DNA from: Campylobacterales bacterium
GTDB lineage: Bacteria; Campylobacterota; Campylobacteria; Campylobacterales; Campylobacteraceae
NCBI GenBank assembly: GCA_014859645.1
Contig: JACUTV010000005.1
Coordinates: forward strand, 1 to 60,867
DNA: 60,867 bases
Direction of reading: 5' to 3'
In this document: positions 35,767 to 43,627 of the stretch, in pieces
Layout: every line of letters starts with the position of its first letter
How positions within the stretch are numbered: the first letter of the stretch is position 1
Made by a program: the position numbers and the translations under genes
Notes under the pieces: model-generated
The model's database searches: none
The model's input: the letters and a program-made list of their open reading frames with translations, nothing else
Told to the model about the DNA's origin: nothing

Positions 35767-36639
35767 TTATAGCACATGAATGAGCGGATTAAACGCTTTG
35801 GACGAGAGCGTGACGCGTTGGCCTACATGTAAAGACTGTACCTCTTTTTTACTAGAGACGACTTTGATGACGTCTTGGCCGATGAGGACGCTGACCACAA
35901 ACACGATGTCGCTAGGTTCGATGGCGACCACTTCGCCGCTAAACTTGAACTTGCCACTGATGTTGGCTCCGCCAAAAATCTCTGCGGGACTCCCCTGGGA
36001 AACGACCTTGCCGTTTTCTAGTTCGATGACCAGTTGGGCAAGTTTGTACACTTCGCCGATGTCGTGGCTCACCAGCACTGTCGTGAGGCCAAAATGCCGT
36101 TGCACCCGCAAAAGTTCGTCTTGAAGCTTGGCGCGCATGGCAAAATCAAGGGCAGAAAGTGGCTCATCCAAAAGCAAGATGTTAGGCTCTCGCACCAGCG
36201 CGCGCGCGAGGGCAACGCGCTGTTGTTGTCCGCCTGAGAGGGTGCTTGGTTTTTCGTTCGCCAAGGCTTCAAGTTCCATCACTTCCAAGACTTCGTTTAC
36301 CTTGGATTTTGGCGTCTCTTTTTCCAACGCGTAGAGCAGATTTTCCCGCACGCTCATATTAGGAAACAATGCGTAGTCTTGAAACACAAAGCCTACTTTG
36401 CGCTTTTGCGGGGACAGGTTGATGCCTTTTTCGCTGTCAAACCACGTTTCACCACCCACGACGATGCGCCCAGAATCAGGCGCAAAAAGTCCTGCTATCA
36501 TCTTTAAAATAGTGCTTTTTCCCGCCCCACTTTTACCAAAAAGGACGTTCAAAGAAGCTTCTTGAAGCCTTACATGTAAGGCCATTTCAATAGGACCATC
36601 CGCACCTCTGAGGGTTTTAGCTAACAAAAGTTCATTCAT
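35767..36639 (-). CDS. modC: Molybdate ABC transporter ATPase
   Basis: 290 residues. Walker A GKSGAGKST, signature LSGGQQQR, Walker B ILLLDEPLSALD, switch His in VLVSHD. A C-terminal TOBE/Mop-like half (about 215-290: FSGEVVAIEPSDIVFVVSVL) is typical of ModC. It is the only ATPase in an operon that encodes two ModB-type permeases, so it may serve both. It overlaps modB by 4 bp and is last in the operon. Confidence 0.92.
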   Translation of the reverse strand: MNELLLAKTLRGADGPIEMALHVRLQEASLNVLFGKSGAGKSTILKMIAGLFAPDSGRIVVGGETWFDSEKGINLSPQKRKVGFVFQDYALFPNMSVRENLLYALEKETPKSKVNEVLEVMELEALANEKPSTLSGGQQQRVALARALVREPNILLLDEPLSALDFAMRAKLQDELLRVQRHFGLTTVLVSHDIGEVYKLAQLVIELENGKVVSQGSPAEIFGGANISGKFKFSGEVVAIEPSDIVFVVSVLIGQDVIKVVSSKKEVQSLHVGQRVTLSSKAFNPLIHVL

Positions 36640-37319
36640 CGGATTTCTGCCTTTAAAAAGTGCTTATTTACAGCGTACACAAAGAGCAAGATGGCAAAAG
36701 AGATGGCAAAAAGTGTCAATGCATACATGTTTGCAAGGTCATAATTGAGCGCTTCGACTTCGTCATAAATCGCGATACTTGCTACTTTGGTTTCTCCTGC
36801 GATATTCCCGCCCATCATAAGCACCACGCCAAATTCCCCCACCGTGTGGGCAAAGGCGATGACGATGCCCGTTAAAAGCGAAGGGCGAATGTTGGGTAAA
36901 AGCACGCGAAAAAGGACGTTGAGTTTGCTTTTGCCTAGGGTGTACGCCGCGTCCATGAGGTTTTTAGGCAGTGCCGAAAACCCGCTTTGAATGGGATGTA
37001 CCATAAAGGGAAGTGAGAAGATGATGGACGCCACCACCAAGCCCTCAAAACTAAAGACCAAGCGCAAATCAAAGGTCTCATCTAGCCATTTTCCCACCCC
37101 ATCGCGCGGGCTAAAAAACACCAACATGTAAAACCCTAGCACACTTGGAGGAAGCACTAGAGGCATGGAGACGACAGCCTCGATGACAGGCTTAAAGCGG
37201 TTTTTCGTGTACGCCAAAAAATACCCCAAGGGCACCCCGATAAAGAGCAACAGCACCGTCGTCAAGCCCGCAAGCTTGAAAGTCAAGCTCATGGTCTGGA
37301 TAAACCCCTCATCCAGCAT
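36636..37319 (-). CDS. modB: Molybdate ABC transporter permease
   Basis: A 227-residue ModB-type permease with about five membrane segments and the EAA-loop AAYTLGKSKLNVLFRVLLPN, then AFAHTVGEFGVVLMMGGNI. It forms the inner-membrane channel with ModC. It overlaps the upstream TOBE gene by 11 bp and modC by 4 bp. It is one of two ModB-like proteins in the operon and lies next to modC, so it is the likely primary partner. Confidence 0.92.
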   Translation of the reverse strand: MLDEGFIQTMSLTFKLAGLTTVLLLFIGVPLGYFLAYTKNRFKPVIEAVVSMPLVLPPSVLGFYMLVFFSPRDGVGKWLDETFDLRLVFSFEGLVVASIIFSLPFMVHPIQSGFSALPKNLMDAAYTLGKSKLNVLFRVLLPNIRPSLLTGIVIAFAHTVGEFGVVLMMGGNIAGETKVASIAIYDEVEALNYDLANMYALTLFAISFAILLFVYAVNKHFLKAEIR

Positions 37320-37716
37320 GTTTCACCTTTTGGAGTGTAACTTCGTTGGCTTTGACAAACCACATAAAGGATTTTCCTACTGCAACGTCAAGACGTTTTA
37401 GGGATGCTGTGGTAATCATAGACACCACTTCGTCCTCTTCAAACGCAAACCCCACTTCGCTCACCAGTTCGCCTTGGTTGACCCATGTCACGGGACACAC
37501 AAAGGCATTGGCCGCGCTCACCGTGGAGTGTGGCGTAGCGATGAGCACTTCGCTCTCTTTAAACAGCACCTTCACAAGCGTCCCTTCTTCCAAAGGGGCA
37601 AACGCGTCGATGTCGACCATCAGTGCGCGCATGGGTTGCCCGCTAACCTCAAGGCTCACTTGCGCCAACAAGCCGACTTGTTGGACGCTCACTACCGTAG
37701 CACGTAAGCTATTCAC
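37309..37716 (-). CDS. TOBE/Mop-type molybdate-binding protein
   Basis: 135 residues with two TOBE/Mop-like segments (MNSLRATVVSVQQVGLLAQV … LMVDIDAFAPLEEGTLVKVLFK and a second half ending in VGKSFMWFVKANEVTLQKVK). It is more diverged than the di-Mop protein at the front of the operon and lacks the SARNQ motif. Free TOBE proteins of mod operons bind oxyanion in the cytoplasm or regulate the transporter. It overlaps modD and modB. Confidence 0.72.
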   Translation of the reverse strand: MNSLRATVVSVQQVGLLAQVSLEVSGQPMRALMVDIDAFAPLEEGTLVKVLFKESEVLIATPHSTVSAANAFVCPVTWVNQGELVSEVGFAFEEDEVVSMITTASLKRLDVAVGKSFMWFVKANEVTLQKVKHAG

Positions 37717-38543
37717 CGTTTTTCCTTGGGTTGCATGGTCACTTTAACGTCCTTTGGTTTGGCAAAATAGGGCGAAGAGGTCACGAGCAAATCCACCCCG
37801 CACGCAGCGGTCGCTTGGGCATTGTTCACGTTAATGCCTCCCGTAGCGGAGATGAGCACGTGGGGGAATTTTTCTTTCAGTTCCACGCACCGTTTTAGCT
37901 CTTCGTCGCCCATCTTTTCGCACTGTAAAATGTCTGCGCCAATTCTAGCAAAGTAGAGGGCTTCTTGGAAGTTTTCCACTTCGACGGCGACTTTTTTCTC
38001 TAAAAACTTTTGTTTAAGCTCCCAAAAATGGCGCGTGAGGGCTTCTTTGTCGCCCAAAAACACGCGGTGCTGGGCAAACACTAACACCGAATCATACAAC
38101 CCCAAGCGGTGCGGTGAAGCGCCCCCTGAGAGCACGGCGGTGAGCATCATCTTTTTGGTGCCTGGAAAATGTTTGCGCGTGGTGACCACTTCCACGGCAG
38201 GATTTCCCCGCTTGGCTTCTTGGACGAGGGCTTTGGTGTAACTGGCCACGCCGCTTAGGTGCTCTAAAAGATTTTGCGACACCTTCCATGCTTGGTGCAA
38301 GGCCTTCGCACTGCCGATGCAATGCAAAATGCGCTCTCCTGCCCCAACCTCTTCGCCCTCATGGGCGTCAAAGGTAAAGGCCAATCCCAAGTGTTGCAAA
38401 ATCTCTTTCACAGGCGCACAACCGCTTAGCGTCAAACTCTCTTTGGCGCGCATTTCCATCACGCCACTGCACGCCCCGATGCCCAGTCCAAGGGTCGTGA
38501 TGTCCATCAACCCTACGTCTTCTTCTAAGTACACATTGCCCAT
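37713..38543 (-). CDS. modD: ModD, quinolinate phosphoribosyltransferase-like protein
   Basis: 276 residues, homologous to NadC (EVVTTRKHFPGTKKM, QNLLEHLSGVASYT, SATGGINVNN). ModD proteins occur in mod operons in place of true NadC; their reaction is unproven. Position in the operon, overlapping the TOBE gene by 4 bp, supports ModD rather than NadC. Confidence 0.85.
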   Translation of the reverse strand: MGNVYLEEDVGLMDITTLGLGIGACSGVMEMRAKESLTLSGCAPVKEILQHLGLAFTFDAHEGEEVGAGERILHCIGSAKALHQAWKVSQNLLEHLSGVASYTKALVQEAKRGNPAVEVVTTRKHFPGTKKMMLTAVLSGGASPHRLGLYDSVLVFAQHRVFLGDKEALTRHFWELKQKFLEKKVAVEVENFQEALYFARIGADILQCEKMGDEELKRCVELKEKFPHVLISATGGINVNNAQATAACGVDLLVTSSPYFAKPKDVKVTMQPKEKR

Positions 38544-38553
38544 TCTTTCCTCT

Positions 38554-39207
38554 TTACATGTAAGCTAATTTTTTCAATCCTAAAAAGATGCCCGCCGACA
38601 CGAGCGCTAAAACAATTGCCAGTATAATAGCCTTTTCTAAGTCTCCTCCAAAGGCGTGGTTGTAGATAGCCAAAGAGAGGGTGTCGGTTTTGCCGATGAT
38701 GTTGCCCCCAAGCATCAGCGTGATGCCTACTTCGCCAAGTGAGCGTCCAAAACCTAAAAACAAGGCGATGAGGATGACTTTTTTGCTGTTGGGCAAGATG
38801 ACTCGCAGGAGGGTTTCAAGCTTCCCTTTTCCAAGGGTGTACGACGCTTGGGCGTAGCGTTTGGATTGTTCGTCGATGGCCGATTGGATGGGTTTAACTA
38901 CCAAGGGCAAGCCCGCCACAAACGAAGCGATGAGCACACCCCAAAAACTAAAGATAACCTCCACACCCCACAAGGCTAACGCCCCGCCAAGCCAACCGTT
39001 TTTGCCCAATAACAAGAGCAAAAACAACCCCAACGCAATGGGCGGAAAGACAATGGGGATGCTCACCAACAGGTCAACAACCCCCTTTAAAAAACTCTTT
39101 TCACCGCTTAAATACGTGGCCAATCCGACCCCCAAGACCAAATGCAGTGCCACTGTCCATGCCCCTACATGTAACGAAAGCAACGCAGGGCCTAGGAGCC
39201 AGTCCAT
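38554..39207 (-). CDS. Second ModB-type oxyanion permease
   Basis: A 217-residue permease homologous to ModB: IPIVFPPIALGLFLLLLLG, ASYTLGKGKLETLLRVILPN (EAA loop) and GRSLGEVGITLMLGGNI. It pairs by position with the second binding protein at 39212 (4-bp gap). No second ATPase is present, so it probably shares ModC. It could import tungstate, molybdate at another affinity, or a related anion. Confidence 0.88.
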   Translation of the reverse strand: MDWLLGPALLSLHVGAWTVALHLVLGVGLATYLSGEKSFLKGVVDLLVSIPIVFPPIALGLFLLLLLGKNGWLGGALALWGVEVIFSFWGVLIASFVAGLPLVVKPIQSAIDEQSKRYAQASYTLGKGKLETLLRVILPNSKKVILIALFLGFGRSLGEVGITLMLGGNIIGKTDTLSLAIYNHAFGGDLEKAIILAIVLALVSAGIFLGLKKLAYM

Positions 39208-39211
39208 AAAG

Positions 39212-39907
39212 TTAGAGTCCGTGTTTTGTCAGGATGTGGCGCGCTTCTTGGCTTTTTAGAAACGCACTAAACAAGTCAGTCTCGGGGCTTTTTTTACCCT
39301 CAAGCACGACGGCGATGATGCGGATTGGCGCGTAAAGGCTCTCTTCAATCACCACACGGTTACCGACTTTTTGGGCGATGCCAAGGTAGTCGGTTTCGTT
39401 TAAAAACCCCGCGTCCACGTCGCCACTGACCAAATACGCGCTCACCTGCGGCACGGTTTGTACCACCACCAGTTTCTCTTTTAGTGCGTCACGATGGGGC
39501 GTCAAAAAGGTATTGGCCGCGTTGCCGTAAATGGCCCGCTTGGGGTCAGGCATGGCGATTTTGGCGATGCGTTTTTCAAAAAGCGTCTCTACCGTGCCCT
39601 CTTTTTCTTTGGCAAATACGAGTACCAGTTTGCCTTTGCCCAGTTCCACTACTTCCTCGTATTTGACCCCAAGGCGGGTGATAAATTCTTCATCCCCAAA
39701 GAAAAGGGCTACTTTGTCCGTATGGTCAAGTTGCTGTTTGATCTGTTGCATGTTGCCAAAAATGGGGTTAACGCGCACGCCCGATTCTTTCACAAACAGT
39801 TCCAAAAGCTCCGTGATGGGGCGTTTGTACCCCGCCCCACCCGCAATCACAAGCTCGCCCGCTACAAGGGTGAAACTCAACAACGCGGCGAGAAAAAGCG
39901 CTCTCAT
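39212..39907 (-). CDS. Second ModA-like periplasmic oxyanion-binding protein
   Basis: 231 residues with a signal peptide (MRALFLAALLSFTLVAGELV) and a ModA-family fold: GAGYKRPITELLELF, FGDEEFI, PDPKRAIYG (ModA PxxxPxG-like) and GDVDAGFL. It is shorter and clearly diverged from the ModA next to it. It overlaps modA by 4 bp and is followed by the matching permease. Substrate specificity is unknown. Confidence 0.85.
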   Translation of the reverse strand: MRALFLAALLSFTLVAGELVIAGGAGYKRPITELLELFVKESGVRVNPIFGNMQQIKQQLDHTDKVALFFGDEEFITRLGVKYEEVVELGKGKLVLVFAKEKEGTVETLFEKRIAKIAMPDPKRAIYGNAANTFLTPHRDALKEKLVVVQTVPQVSAYLVSGDVDAGFLNETDYLGIAQKVGNRVVIEESLYAPIRIIAVVLEGKKSPETDLFSAFLKSQEARHILTKHGL

Positions 39908-40641
39908 TGGGGCACTCCAAAGCCGTATTTTACAAACACATCTTGGGCTTCTTTGGTGAAGACAAAGTCTGCAAAAGCGAAGGCAGTGTTGTTGTCTTTG
40001 GCGTATTTAGTAACCACAAACCCTTGTTTGATGGGCTCATACAACGCCTGGTCCACCTCCATGTACTCTTCAGGTTTTGCGGTATTTTTGATGAGTGAAA
40101 ACGCCACTAAGCCAACATCTGCCGCACCCGTATCCACAAACTGCACGCTCTGCCCGATGTTTTCCCCTTGGGCGATTTTGCCCTCAACCGCCTTGCCAAA
40201 CCCCGATTTTTCGATGATTTGCATGGCCGCAACCCCATAAGGCGCAACCCGTGGATTGGCGATGGAAATCTTTTTTACCTCGGGCGTACCAAGCACGCCA
40301 AGCCCCTTGGCCACCAAGACAGGATTGTGCGAATACAACGCCACCGTGCCAAGCACAAAGGGTTTTGGGTCGCTAATGGCGTCGCCTTGTTTAGCCAACG
40401 CTTCTGCGTAACCCATGTTTGCCGCAAAGAAAAGGTCGTACTTAAACCCGTTGGTAAACTGAGCAAAAGCTTTTCCTGAGGCACTGTAGTACATGTTCAC
40501 TTCGGCGTTTGGATTGGCTTTTTTAAACAACTCCACCACTTCTTCCATGGCAAGTTTTGTACTCGAAGCGGCAAACACCGTGATTTTATCTGCAAATAAC
40601 GCAACACACGTTAGCATTAATGCTACAATAATTTTTTTCAT
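39904..40641 (-). CDS. modA: ModA-like molybdate-binding protein
   Basis: 245 residues. Signal peptide MKKIIVALMLTCVALFADK; then ITVFAASSTKLAMEEVVELF (ModA AASL-type start), YYSASGKAFAQ, LFFAANMGYAEAL, IANPRVAPYG and GAADVGLVAFS. This is a standard ModA pattern of Ser/Thr ligands for a tetrahedral oxyanion. It lies second in the operon, 2 bp from the di-Mop gene. Confidence 0.92.
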   Translation of the reverse strand: MKKIIVALMLTCVALFADKITVFAASSTKLAMEEVVELFKKANPNAEVNMYYSASGKAFAQFTNGFKYDLFFAANMGYAEALAKQGDAISDPKPFVLGTVALYSHNPVLVAKGLGVLGTPEVKKISIANPRVAPYGVAAMQIIEKSGFGKAVEGKIAQGENIGQSVQFVDTGAADVGLVAFSLIKNTAKPEEYMEVDQALYEPIKQGFVVTKYAKDNNTAFAFADFVFTKEAQDVFVKYGFGVPQ

Positions 40642-40643
40642 TT

Positions 40644-41060
40644 CTACACCCCCATAATTAACGCACTGGCTTTGACGATGGCAACAACCTCGTCTCCTTT
40701 TGACAACTCTAAACTTTGCATCCCCTCTAGCGTAAGGCTAGAAACAATCTTATCTCCTCCAACAGCGACGATAACTTCGCTACTCACAGGCCCCTTAGTA
40801 ATCTCAAGTACTTTCCCTACAAACTGGTTTCTCGCGCTTAGTTTTAGCCCATTTCCTTTGGCAAGCATGACCGCATTGGCCTTAAAAATAGCAGTTGCAC
40901 TCATCCCTACATGTAAACTCAAATATCTGACGCTTTCTTCGGTCAATGTCGCAGTAATACGCATTCCCTCTTTGGTTTCAAGCACCACCTTGGCATTGAC
41001 CGCCCCCTCTTGTACTTCAACGATTTTACCGCTGATTTGATTGCGTGCACTTAGTTTCAT
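40644..41060 (-). CDS. Di-Mop molybdate-binding protein (molbindin-like)
   Basis: A 138-residue protein made of two Mop repeats, each starting with the oxyanion-binding KLSARNQ motif (residues about 2-8 and 73-79). Such proteins store molybdate or buffer it in the cytoplasm. The ATG at 41060 is chosen for AAGGAG 5 nt upstream and because SARNQ then falls at the N-terminus. It is first gene of the mod operon, directly behind a ModE-type promoter. Confidence 0.92.
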   Translation of the reverse strand: MKLSARNQISGKIVEVQEGAVNAKVVLETKEGMRITATLTEESVRYLSLHVGMSATAIFKANAVMLAKGNGLKLSARNQFVGKVLEITKGPVSSEVIVAVGGDKIVSSLTLEGMQSLELSKGDEVVAIVKASALIMGV

Positions 41061-41087
41061 ACAACTCCTTTTTGACAAAGTTTTGGC

Positions 41088-41118
41088 AGTATAACGCGAT
41101 ATAACTTAAAATACAACG
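41088..41118 (-). promoter_or_regulatory. ModE-type operator and promoter of the mod operon
   Basis: On the minus strand, -35 TTGTAT (41116-41111), a 17-bp spacer and -10 TATACT (41093-41088). A 24-bp near-palindrome, CGTTGTATTTTAAG then TTATATCGCG (41118-41095), covers the -35 and spacer. It matches the operator at 44481 at about 20 of 24 positions and resembles the E. coli ModE site CGTTATAT…. Repression by ModE-Mo is expected. Confidence 0.8.
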
Positions 41119-41161
41119 ACCAATTGATGAAATTTTAAACACGCGACTTCTCCTCCACCCC

Positions 41162-41905
41162 TCACAACAACCGATACCCCACAGGCACCTTGACTGTGAT
41201 GCGCAGGGGAGGTTTAGGGAAAAAAGTGCTTGCTTCTTGGATGGTTTTTAGGGTGTGTTGGTCTAAAAAAGCGTGGTTTGAACTTTGTACAACGTTCAGG
41301 TTTAGCACTTCTCCTTGGGGGGTAATCTCAAAGGTGACGATGACTTCTCCTTGGAGTTTCATTTTACGCGCCCTGGAGGGATAGCTTTTGTGCTGCAAGA
41401 TGACGGCTTGCAAACGTTGTAAATAGACCTCTTCTTCCCATGCTTGCGCTCTTCCTTGAACAGGTAAAGAGACAGGAGCGTGAGCGGAAGTTGTTTGAGA
41501 TGAGGCGGCTAGGAGCGTGTTTGGCATCTCTGCACCAACAGGGATTTCTTGAACAGGTTCTTGGGGCGTTTCGTTGGCGGTTATGACCTCTTCAGAAGGA
41601 GCCTTTGGTGCGGGTTTTACCACAGGTGGGGCGGGTTTCTTTGGCTTCGCTTTGGGTTTTTCTTTTGGCGGCATCGGGCTAACAAGAGGCGGTTGTTTGG
41701 GTGGCGGGGGACTTTCTTTAGGAGGTTCAACCGCCAAAGGTGGAGTTTCTTGCACAGGAAGTGCGGCAATGTGCTGAAGGGAAAGAACAAGGGGGCGCTC
41801 GTGTAGCACGGGTGGTTTTTGGGTGGGTGTCTCTAAGAGTAGCCCACCCAAAACCAGTACATGTACGCCCACCGAAAGACCCATCCCCCACGCCAGCTTA
41901 CTCAT
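41162..41905 (-). CDS. tonB: TonB energy-transducing protein
   Basis: 247 residues. One N-terminal membrane anchor (about 5-23), a Pro/Lys-rich periplasmic spacer (about 50-110, e.g. PPPPKQPPLVSPMPPKEKPK) and a C-terminal TonB domain (GEVIVTFEITPQGEVLNLNV, ending PVGYRLL). It couples the proton-motive force via ExbB/ExbD to outer-membrane receptors. It overlaps exbD by 8 bp. The operon lies under a ModE-type promoter together with a methyltransferase, so a dedicated role with the receptor at 48457 is likely. Confidence 0.93.
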   Translation of the reverse strand: MSKLAWGMGLSVGVHVLVLGGLLLETPTQKPPVLHERPLVLSLQHIAALPVQETPPLAVEPPKESPPPPKQPPLVSPMPPKEKPKAKPKKPAPPVVKPAPKAPSEEVITANETPQEPVQEIPVGAEMPNTLLAASSQTTSAHAPVSLPVQGRAQAWEEEVYLQRLQAVILQHKSYPSRARKMKLQGEVIVTFEITPQGEVLNLNVVQSSNHAFLDQHTLKTIQEASTFFPKPPLRITVKVPVGYRLL

Positions 41906-42284
41906 GGTCTTTGACCATAATCCTTACTTGGGTGTACCCTTTGGCTTTTAAGATGTCCATGACTTTTACAAAGGTACCAAAAGCACTTTGGGCGTCACTC
42001 CGCAAGACAATGGGTGTTTGGAGCAACACGGATGCTAAGGATGCTTCCAGCGCTTCAAAGGCAATGGGCGTACCGTTTACATGTAAACGGTTGTCTTGGG
42101 TGATGGTAATCTCAAAGGGCGTTAAGGGCGTGGAGGTTTCTTCACAGCTTGCCTCAGGCAGGGTCACAGCAATGGTGCCTTGGGAGATAAAGGTGGAGAT
42201 GGTAAGCACAATGGCTAAGAGCACCAACATCACATCAATCAACGGAATGACATTGAGTCCTTCGGGACGTTTAAGGGCACGCAT
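41898..42284 (-). CDS. exbD: ExbD proton-channel subunit
   Basis: 128 residues with one membrane segment and the conserved Asp in NVIPLIDVMLVLLAIVLT, plus a periplasmic domain. It is a partner of ExbB and TonB. It overlaps exbB by 14 bp and tonB by 8 bp. It contains a 20-bp perfect palindrome built on TTACATGTAA (42072-42091). Confidence 0.93.
   Translation of the reverse strand: MRALKRPEGLNVIPLIDVMLVLLAIVLTISTFISQGTIAVTLPEASCEETSTPLTPFEITITQDNRLHVNGTPIAFEALEASLASVLLQTPIVLRSDAQSAFGTFVKVMDILKAKGYTQVRIMVKDHE
42072..42091. repeat. TTACATGTAA iterated palindrome (longest copy; 21 perfect copies in window)
   Basis: ACCGTTTACATGTAAACGGT is a 20-bp perfect palindrome around the decamer. Perfect TTACATGTAA copies start at 4127, 6361, 9610, 15223, 18103, 20487, 25631, 28421, 29980, 36570, 38564, 42077, 43701, 47418, 48403, 51873, 53810, 56184, 58484, 58631 and 59532. 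About 17 more share the TACATGTA core, e.g. 7569, 18735, 21759, 22391, 23841, 28014, 28040, 35823, 42587 and 59810. Chance expectation is about 0.06 decamers and one octamer in this length. Confidence 0.9.
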
Positions 42285-42699
42285 GGAGGCTTTTCCAGTG
42301 GTTCATCAGCACATCCACCTTGCGCAAACAGGCCGAATAGACCATCAACGAAGGGATGGCCACCACGAGTCCTAGGGCGGTTGCTTTGAGGGCCAACGAA
42401 AGTCCTACTAGCACAGTGTCAGTGTTGATGCCTCCGCCGCTTCCCATGTCGTAAAAGGTTACCATAACCCCTGCTACAGTGCCTAGTAATCCCACGTAAG
42501 GTGCATTAGAACTCACCACCGAAAGAAAGGTTAGGTGACGGGTCAGGGCTGTTTCAAGGGTATAGATGTCCTTAAAGGTTGCCACGTTACATGTACGGTA
42601 ATACAACCACCGTTCAAGGGCAAACCCAAGGGCTAGGACACTCATCATGCCCAAGACCCCAAAGACGGCGGTGTCCATGTAGGTTTTTAGCCATTCCAT
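42271..42699 (-). CDS. exbB: ExbB proton-channel subunit
   Basis: A 142-residue MotA/TolQ/ExbB-family protein with three membrane segments and the motif NAPYVGLLGTVAGVMVTF. It is a short version, as seen in Campylobacterota. It begins 6 bp after the methyltransferase stop and overlaps exbD, forming one operon. Confidence 0.93.
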   Translation of the reverse strand: MEWLKTYMDTAVFGVLGMMSVLALGFALERWLYYRTCNVATFKDIYTLETALTRHLTFLSVVSSNAPYVGLLGTVAGVMVTFYDMGSGGGINTDTVLVGLSLALKATALGLVVAIPSLMVYSACLRKVDVLMNHWKSLHACP

Positions 42700-42705
42700 G
42701 CGATT

Positions 42706-43515
42706 TTAATAGCCCTTAGGGCAATAAGTATGTTTTCGTACCGTAGAAAACAGAACAATTCCTTTTTCCGCTTCTGTTTTCACCAATACTTTATCCCCTT
42801 GCATAAACGTTTCGATGACCGTTTCAATCACGCTCGCATCAGGCTCAACTTCTTTGCGCATCAGCATCATAGTGGCATATTCTCTGGCTTCTTCAAGCGA
42901 AAAAACATCTTCCCACTCTGTCTCGAAAAAGTAGGTTTGATAAGGAATATTTTTTTGCTCTAACACCTCAATAAACTGCTTCACCTTAATACACCCTGTA
43001 GATGTTTTGTCAGGGATGTTGTGAAACTGCGCAAGAGTGTCTAGAAAAAAGTTCTTTTTATAAGCTCCCCAGCCTATGTAAATCCCCGTCTCGTGTGTCG
43101 CGTTGAGCATTTTTTCAATCGCCGCTTCGCTAGAGATGGCAGGGCTCAACGATGCCATGGCGATGTCGTAGGTTTGTTCAGGCGTGTAGACTTCCCAGTC
43201 GCCTTGGCAAAGGTGAATATTAGCCTCCAATCCTAGCACTTTCGTATACTCTTCAAGGACACCTAGCATCCCCTCGGAAATATCAAGTGCGGTAATAGAG
43301 GCACCTTCTTTGGCCAAAGGAATGGCCACCGTCCCTGTCCCACACCCAATATCGAGGATAGTTTTTCCTGAAAAATTCACCCCTTGTTTCCCGCACCATT
43401 GCAACACATGACGTACATCTTTTTGCATCGCTACGTCATCGTAACGTGGATAGGTCACTGCCATTTTGTCCCAAACACCCATTGCTTTTTCTAAGACATC
43501 CATTAGAGCCCCCAT
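42706..43515 (-). CDS. Class I SAM-dependent methyltransferase
   Basis: 269 residues. SAM-binding motif I is ILDIGCGTGTVAIPLA, followed by ITALDISEGML and IHLCQGDWE. The substrate is unknown. The ATG at 43515 has AAAGGATTTAC just upstream. It is first gene of the exbB-exbD-tonB operon and directly follows a ModE-type promoter, so it belongs to the molybdenum-responsive set. It could modify a small metal ligand, but nothing in the sequence shows that. Confidence 0.85.
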   Translation of the reverse strand: MGALMDVLEKAMGVWDKMAVTYPRYDDVAMQKDVRHVLQWCGKQGVNFSGKTILDIGCGTGTVAIPLAKEGASITALDISEGMLGVLEEYTKVLGLEANIHLCQGDWEVYTPEQTYDIAMASLSPAISSEAAIEKMLNATHETGIYIGWGAYKKNFFLDTLAQFHNIPDKTSTGCIKVKQFIEVLEQKNIPYQTYFFETEWEDVFSLEEAREYATMMLMRKEVEPDASVIETVIETFMQGDKVLVKTEAEKGIVLFSTVRKHTYCPKGY

Positions 43516-43530
43516 GTAAATCCTTTAAAT

Positions 43531-43561
43531 TTGATACCGTAGTATAAATGAAAATATAACG
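43531..43561 (-). promoter_or_regulatory. ModE-type operator and promoter of methyltransferase-exbBD-tonB operon
   Basis: On the minus strand, -35 TTATAT (43559-43554), 17-bp spacer and -10 TATCAA (43536-43531). The 24-bp box at 43561-43538 (CGTTATATTTTCAT then TTATACTACG) matches the operator at 44481 at about 19 of 24 positions, with identical placement. Confidence 0.75.
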
Positions 43562-43627
43562 GATTTACTAAGAAAATACAAGAGGTAGGTGGTTAAATAA
43601 TGAACATCGTCATATTAAAAAATAGTA

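Noticed and set aside
39494-40240. 248-codon plus-strand frame across the two modA-type genes
   Set aside because: It is antisense to two clear signal-peptide binding proteins; its residue pattern is that of a shadow frame.
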